Shown here: piece after piece, positions 58,176 to 64,000 of the stretch
Layout of the letters: each line of letters opens with the position of its first letter
Numbering within the stretch: position 1 is the first letter of the stretch
Assembly (NCBI RefSeq): GCF_017654505.1
Contig: NC_054552.1
Coordinates: 34,358,097 to 34,422,096, forward strand
DNA length: 64,000 nt
Source of the DNA: Polyodon spathula
Taxonomy: Eukaryota; Chordata; Actinopteri; Acipenseriformes; Polyodontidae
Direction of reading: 5' to 3'
Notes under the pieces: generated by a model
Told to the model about the DNA's origin: nothing
Seen by the model: the letters and a program-made list of their open reading frames with translations, nothing else
Database searches by the model: none
Made by a program: the position numbers and the translations under genes

Positions 58176-59699
58176 GAGGTCTGGTAATGCCTCAGCGCCT
58201 TGTTTTGTGCTGTGCTCTGTGTAATGGTAATGTGCAGGAAAAACGCTGAGGTGATAATTGGCCCTCAAAAACAGACCTGAAGAGACACTGGAGTTTAAAG
58301 ATACGCTATATAAAAATATACACACACCTATACTTAGCCAGTAAATGTGCGTGTTTAAGTGTGTGCATGTGTGTGTGTGTGTGCATGTGTGTGTTTAGGG
58401 TTTGGTTTGTCCATGATATAGTTACTGTATGTTTCCTAACTCCTGTTTTGAAAAGTTTTCAGTCAGCTTGTAATACATGTTAATCTGCAATTCAAAGTTT
58501 CTGGGTGTATGTTTTATTAAAGATGTTTTCGAAAAGGGAAAATTCCGTTCTGAGCTTAAAGGAATCCAAAGCCTTTCATTCAATCTCAGACAAACCACCA
58601 ATAAAACTATATTAGCAATTAGAGTCTATACTGTGGCTGTGTTTATTTCAGAAAGCTGAATGCAACATTAAAGATAAAAAGAAAGAAACTTTGCGAGTTG
58701 TTTTTCCCAGCGTTGGCCACAGCAAGCAATGCTTGTCAGGCGCGCGTAACCTCAGTGCGGCCTTCCTGCAGAGGGATACCCTCGAGTTCACAACAGCAAA
58801 TGAGCCCCGGCACTCAGGGAGTCAGCGCATCTCTCAGCTGGCCAATTAACTGCTGTGAAAGCCTGGGGCTGCTGGGAAACTTTGACACCTGGAAATAAAG
58901 CATGTACTCCGTGTTCTGAGGTGTAAACAGAACAGCTATTAAAAAACTCATAATTCCTTAGTAATAAGCGACTTTGTGTTTTTGCCGGCAGCAAATCTGT
59001 TGTGATTCTAATTCTAGGGTGGGTGGGTGGTTTGGGGGTAGCAGTCAGCCTTCAGTTTAGAACACTGCTTCAGAGTGATCTTGGCTTTTTCTTTATTTTT
59101 TTGGTTGCCATTTAGCAGGCGAAGTTGATATTTCAGTTTTTACCAGGATCAACCACTGGTTCAACAGTGTCCTCCAATGAAGGTCTCAGAACACCAACTG
59201 AGACGGCAACACCAGAGTTTATTGTGTCCCGTCAAAACCTTGTGTAAATATACATAAATCCACTTCTATTTGAAGAGCAGCACAGGCCTTGTTATCAACC
59301 AGCACATATAACACACACAATATTTCAGTATAGAAGATCATTCATGAAGGCTTTAGAATGTAGAAGGCTCAATGTATGGAATGTATGGAGAGGGGTGGGG
59401 GAATGCAGTGCTGTGTCAGGAGTCGAGAGGCAGCTAATTATTGCAGGATCTCCGTGGCACAGCTGATGAGCCGCATGGGTGGAACTGAGGATGTCAGGCC
59501 AATAAATCAGACACTGGTGTGGCAGCGGTACACAAGAAGCAGGCTTGTCCTTGGATCTCCGTGTAGGCAGCAGTTAGGTGACCCAGCAGCAATTGCAATA
59601 GTCTGTATACCGGCCAGGTCAAACGCATGCCCTACCAGCTCCACAGCCCCATTTGTTTTTCTTTGCCTTGCAGCAGGCCGGCTATGAACTGTTTCCAGA

Positions 59700-59830
59700 G
59701 TTACTTACCAGGATAATTGAAAGTGCTTTGTCATCGCTTTCAGTATAACACTGATGGATGTGATGTTGAATGGGGTTTGGATTTTAGTTAAACAAGAGCC
59801 TGTGAAAGATTTATCACCAGCGGCTTGAAA
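59700..59830 (+). repeat. Dispersed repeat family B, copy 2
   Basis: Second copy of the repeat at 58040-58175, offset about 1.66 kb, with the same order of shared words and several substitutions. Confidence 0.7.
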
Positions 59831-60694
59831 GCGTATGAAAGGATCATTAAGCTGAACTTCCTTTTTTGCCCCCAACATTTTTTTATTTGTTACATATTAA
59901 ATCGCTTGCACTAACAGGCACTCTTCCAAATTCAGACAGTTGGCACTTTGAAACCACAGAATACTGCTGTAAATATATACACAGTATAGATAGATAGATA
60001 GACACACACAGACACCTGTGTCTATTCATGACAAGGTCATTGCGAAAATGTAGGAACACCAAGAAATACTTTTTTTTTTGTTGCTATTGACAATATTTGA
60101 TAATGTATGACTGCATTCTAATGGAACCTCGCAGTAAGCATTGATGCTCTGTGGTTTCAATATTTTAGTTGTCTTAATTGTAATGTTACTTGTTCATTGT
60201 TGAAATACTATATGCTTGTAATGACACATTAGTTTATCAGTCCCAAAAAAATGGAAGAAGCAGATGATTGGTGTTTTATTTGTTTTAAAACACCAACTTT
60301 TACTGCAGGATTATTTATCAATGAATAGCAGGTGGCAATACTGTGGGACATCATTATAGGTGTATGTGCACAAAACAGCACCCACATAGAGTATAGAATA
60401 AAGACATATAAACAGATACATAGGATCCTGTGCCTATACCTTAACAGGGTAATAATGTGCTTTCCTGAGGGTCTGAGCTGTGCAAGTGCCAGAGGAGGAA
60501 ATAGCTGTAACGAGATTGTATAACTCATTAAACTGAATCAGGAGGGGCTTGTGGGCTGTGTAATTCTTCACCTATTATCTGTTTCAATGCCTCTTCCAGC
60601 CCTGATGTTCCCTGACTAAACAACGACTCATCCTCACCAGCAAGATGAATTCATGGAGAGCTGGAGTCCCCTTGTCCTGAGACACGGCCCTGCT

Positions 60695-61733
60695 GATGAT
60701 GCCCTGTCACCATTTCAACACGAACAACTGTGCCTGTCACTGTATTTCAACACAAATGACTGTGCCTGTCACTGTATTTCAACACGAATGACTGTGCCTG
60801 TCACTGTATTTCAACACAAACGACTGTGCCTGTCACTGTATTTCAACACGAACGACTGTGCCTTTCACTGTATTTCAACAAGAATGACTGTGCCTATCAC
60901 TGTATTTCAACACGAACGACTGTGCCTGTCACTGTATTTCAACACGAATGACTGTGCCTGTCACTGTATTTCAACACGAACGACTGTGCCTTTCACTGTA
61001 TTTCAACAGGAATGACTGTGCCTATCACTGTATTTCAACATGAATGACTGTGCCTATCACTGTATTTCAACACGAATGACTGTGCCTGTCACTGTATTTC
61101 AACATGAACGACTGTGCCTGTCACTGTATTTCAACATGAATGACTGTGCCTGTCACTGTATTTCAACACGAATGACTGTGCCTGTCACTGTATTTCAACA
61201 TGAACGACTGTGCCTGTCACTGTATTTCAACATGAACGACTGTGCCTGTCACTGTATTTCAACTGTGCCTGTCATGAACGACTGTGCCTGTCACTGTATT
61301 TCAACATGAACGACTGTGCCTGTCACTGTATTTCAACATGAATGACTGTGCCTGTCACTGTATTTCAACACGAATGACTGTGCCTGTCACTGTATTTCAA
61401 CACGAACGACTGTGCCTATCACTGTATTTCAACACGAACGACTGTGCCTGTCACTGTATTTCAAAATGAACGACTGTGCCTGTCACTGTATTTCAACATG
61501 AACGACTGTGCCTGTCACTGTATTTCAACATGAACGACTGTGCCTGTCACTGTATTTCAACATGAATGACTGTGCCTGTCACTGTATTTCAACATGAATG
61601 ACTGTGCCTGTCACTGTATTTCAACATGAATGACTGTGCCTGTCACTGTATTTCAACATGAATGACTGTGCCTGTCACTGTATTTCAACACGAATGACTG
61701 TGCCTGTCACTGTATTTCAACACGAATGACTGT
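60695..61733. repeat. 32 bp minisatellite, about 32 units
   Basis: A 32 bp unit containing ACTGTGCCTGTCACTGTATT is repeated about 32 times with few variants (CACGAA, CATGAA, CACAAA; CCTGTC, CCTATC, CCTTTC). The leftmost unit, near 60695-60721, is degenerate (GCCCTGTCACCATTTCAACA) and looks like the single-copy ancestor. One internal unit near 61260-61280 is truncated to about 10 bp. Since 32 is not a multiple of three, the open frames cycle through three reading frames and are not genes. Confidence 0.97.
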
Positions 61734-62157
61734 AGAATTGAAGGCTCTGTTTCCAGACCTACAGTAACCCGCTGAGCAGAACTCTTCAGGCTTAAAGATA
61801 CAAGTCCGCTTCGTCTTCTTTCCCTGCAAGGTGATGGGGTTTTGGGGGTGGCTTCAGGGAAGCGTGTGGATTTAGGGTTAGGGTATGTCCCAATCACCAA
61901 ACACCTTAAAGAGAGGCCGTAAAAAATGCTTCAGTTGTCATCTGAAGCCATTAACGCTTTGATTTATTTGTTTGTTTAGCTTTTTCATTTGCTAATCTAG
62001 CTATGATTCTGAATATGATAAGGTCTCTTGCCCTCTTCTTTCTCTCCCTACAAGCAACGGCATGTCCCTTAATCCAAATAAAGCCCTCGCTGCTAATATC
62101 CTTACACAGGTAATGGATGTAAATCCTGGACACCAGAAGTTCTCCAAACTGATCTGA
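61734..62157. other. Unique non-coding sequence
   Basis: Single-copy spacer. A TTAGGGTTAGGG word at 61871-61882 is only two telomere-like units. No gene seen. Confidence 0.5.
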
Positions 62158-62244
62158 GCATCATTATAATATCTAGCTTTCCGAGGTGACTGTGGTGGCA
62201 TCATTATAATATCTAGCTTTCCGAGGTGACTGGTGGCATCATTC
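62158..62244. repeat. 38-40 bp tandem duplication
   Basis: The segment beginning GCATCATTATAATATCTAGC at 62158 repeats at 62198, and GCATCATT starts a third, unfinished copy at 62236. The two full copies differ by a two-base TG. Confidence 0.94.
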
Positions 62245-62290
62245 CTTAGAAAGATGCAGGCTATTGGCCAGCTAACTTAATTTTATTACC

Positions 62291-62345
62291 ATTATTATTA
62301 TTAGTAGTAGTAGTAGTAGTATTGTTGTTGTTGTTGTTGTTGTTC
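62291..62345. repeat. (ATT)n(AGT)n(TTG)n compound microsatellite
   Basis: ATT units change to AGT units then to TTG units, each a one-base step. Confidence 0.95.
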
Positions 62346-63199
62346 CGCTGAGAACATTTATATCTGACTGAACTGTCTGCGGTTGCATTTTGGAGATTTT
62401 CCAGCTGAGCTTTGATCTCCATCTCTTTATGCTTTTAAAAAATATTATCATGTGTTTGCTTGCTGTCCTGGAGCCATATCAGGGGTAAAAAACACAGCCA
62501 TGGCAGAGCAGAGCAGAACAGCAACCTGTGTGTGTGTGTGTGTCTGTGTGTGTGTGCGCGTGTGTGTGCGTGTGTCTGAGTGGAGAGGGGGGTAGAGAAA
62601 CAAGGAACAGGGCGTTCTAAATAAAGAAAGAATAGCATTGCTTCCTGTCGAGAAGGGAGAGAAGCAAGATGAGGGCCTGGACCCTTCACTGTGCATCAGC
62701 CAGGTACACTGAGGCTGGAACACAGGAGAAGGCAACACAACAAACCTGGTGAGAAGAAAATAAACAGCCGCTTATTTTACTGATCTATTTATTTATTTTG
62801 GATAGAACTGAAGTGCAAAAACAAGTCATTATACCCTTTTGCAGGTTACAGTGGTATAGTAGAGTAAAAAGATAAGGAAAGGGCAAAGGCAAAACATACG
62901 GATTGCTGTACAAGCAGGCGTTGGTAAGTGTGGAAAAGCACTGTGAAATCTAACACATAAAAACAGCTGGCACGTAAGAACGGTCACATCAAAATGACCC
63001 TTTATAAAGGGGAGTCAGGAAAGAACCTGTTTGTTAACCTGTGTTGATAAATTCTACTCTTGCAACAGGAACATTTGTTTCATTTGCAAGTGGCCTTTAA
63101 GTTGTTGCAATTATATTATTAATTAACTCCATTAAATCATAAAATAGTGAAAAAAAATAATGAATGGAATAAACTGTGTCTGCATTTCCCAGCTTCTTC
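62346..63199. other. Unique sequence with a short GT array
   Basis: Contains GT units with CT and GC interruptions (62527-62576) and otherwise single-copy sequence. Minus-strand frames here include repeat translation. No gene seen. Confidence 0.5.
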
Positions 63200-63470
63200 T
63201 TAACTGCTCAATGCCATGCAGATGAATTCATTTTAATCAGAGCAATTCTGATTCATGATTAAAGAAAATACATCGGGGTAAACAGGCATGCATGTAATTG
63301 TTAATTACATACAGAATGGCAAAACTATTTGATTCTATTTTTTTAACAGCTTCCAGGTAGTGATTATTAGATAATTACATACACTGTTAATTAACAAAGC
63401 TTTCAAGTAATGTGTTGCCTTATTAAGAGCCTCCTTGAGTAATATGCTATTGCTAAAATATTTATACATG
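63200..63470. promoter_or_regulatory. Candidate conserved element rich in homeodomain sites
   Basis: TAATTA-type cores occur at ATGTAATTGTTAATTACAT (63293-63311), GATAATTACAT and GTTAATTAAC. AATTACATAC recurs at 63303-63312 and 63373-63382. The block is AT-rich without being a simple repeat. The motifs are low-information in AT-rich DNA, so this is tentative. Confidence 0.28.
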
Positions 63471-64000
63471 ACAAACATGTAGCTTTATTAACTTATATTG
63501 ACATTCACACTTTGGAACTCCCAAAATAGTGTAAATGTCTTGAGCAAATGCTGCCTAATAGCTCTGTGATGTGCAATGATACTGAATGAAATATTCACGC
63601 AGCTGTTAATTCCTATCAAGAACTGTATTGGAGGGGGTGAATAACTGTTGCTACTATTGGTATACAGCAAGATCAGACTGTCCAAGATCAGGATGTCACA
63701 CCGTGTCATGACTTGCTATTTATTTCTAGTGCATGTATCAATTCCGAAGGCGTATTTTTTCCTGAGTTCTGATGTCAATTCCCTGCAGCCAACCTTCAAA
63801 GAGGCTGGGAATTCTGATGTGAATAGGAACAGTGACAACATCAGTACTGTGGTACTGACCAGAAGGATGCAATACCTTAAATTGCTGTAATAGTGAAACA
63901 AGACCAGACTGGCAGCATTAGTCAATAGAAAAAGCTCAGTGAAAGTGCTGGTGTTATAGGTACTGTGAGCCACATTAAGATCTGCTGCCACTGCCTCCAT
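63471..64000. other. Unique non-coding sequence
   Basis: Single-copy sequence to the window edge. The minus-strand frame running off the edge (63716-64000) is 94 residues with no recognised domain; it could be the start of something beyond the window but nothing supports that. Confidence 0.4.

Larger units (their letters stand above)
57761..60694. other. Unique sequence with two copies of a second repeat
   Basis: Mostly single-copy sequence holding repeat family B (58040-58175 and 59700-59830), a short GT run (58365-58384) and a GATA run (59985-60000). Frames at 58698-58898 and 59376-59687 have no recognised domain. A small CpG cluster lies at 58738-58786. Confidence 0.45.

Noticed and set aside
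60653..61469. Cys-rich repeated frames over the 32 bp minisatellite
   Set aside because: The 32 bp period rotates through all three frames, so no frame is preferentially kept.
61871..61882. Telomere repeat TTAGGGTTAGGG
   Set aside because: Only two units; expected occasionally by chance and not an interstitial telomere block.

Overview
This 64 kb window looks like non-coding DNA from a vertebrate, most likely a fish. I base that on three things. CpG is depleted except in a few pockets. Simple repeats are extremely dense: GT/CA arrays up to about 460 bp, and many AAT/ATT, TA, GATA, GAA/TTC and CT arrays. I recognise no mammalian Alu, L1 or B1 sequence. A ray-finned fish, possibly a non-teleost such as bowfin, gar or sturgeon, is my guess, not something the sequence proves.

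I could not support any protein-coding gene, tRNA, rRNA or CRISPR array. Every long open frame is either the translation of a repeat (poly Cys-Val from GT, Thr-His from CA, Ile/Asn/Tyr from AAT and TA, Phe/Leu/Ser from TTC, a 12-residue repeat from a 36 bp minisatellite) or a short frame of chance length without family motifs. The window reads as an intergenic or intronic desert.

Layout. 1-7.7 kb: mostly unique sequence with two CA arrays and a 17 bp perfect inverted repeat near 3.1 kb. 7.75-15.9 kb: a 326 bp GT array, several AAT and TA arrays, and two regulatory-looking islands (paired AGGTCA-type sites near 9.0 kb; a POU/SOX/MEIS motif cluster at 11.9-12.1 kb). 15.9-20.5 kb: unique sequence with a CpG-rich candidate transposon remnant (17.46-17.80 kb), then a 2.1 kb minisatellite of about 59 units of 36 bp. 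20.5-28 kb: unique sequence with self-complementary ATT/AAT arrays and an island with three AGGTCA half-sites spaced exactly 21 bp. 28.06-29.63 kb: a 1.6 kb degenerate TTC-rich polypyrimidine tract whose left flank reappears 1403 bp downstream, a probable assembly or duplication signature. 29.7-30.8 kb: two short minisatellites. 31-42 kb: unique sequence with several conserved-element-like islands, a 460 bp GT array and a compound ATCT/AT/GT array. 42.2-43.9 kb: a cluster of AT-rich arrays and a duplicated 117 bp segment. 44-60 kb: mostly unique sequence with a CpG-rich pocket (48.53-48.66 kb) and two pairs of diverged dispersed repeats (55-60 kb). 60.7-61.73 kb: a 32 bp minisatellite with about 32 units. 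62-64 kb: unique sequence ending in a homeodomain-site-rich island.

There are no genes here to work together. What could be functional is a scatter of AT-rich, homeodomain-motif-rich islands that resemble developmental enhancers. That is inference from motif content alone; no alignment could be run, and each needs a cross-species comparison. The most distinctive structures are the two large minisatellites and the polypyrimidine tract.
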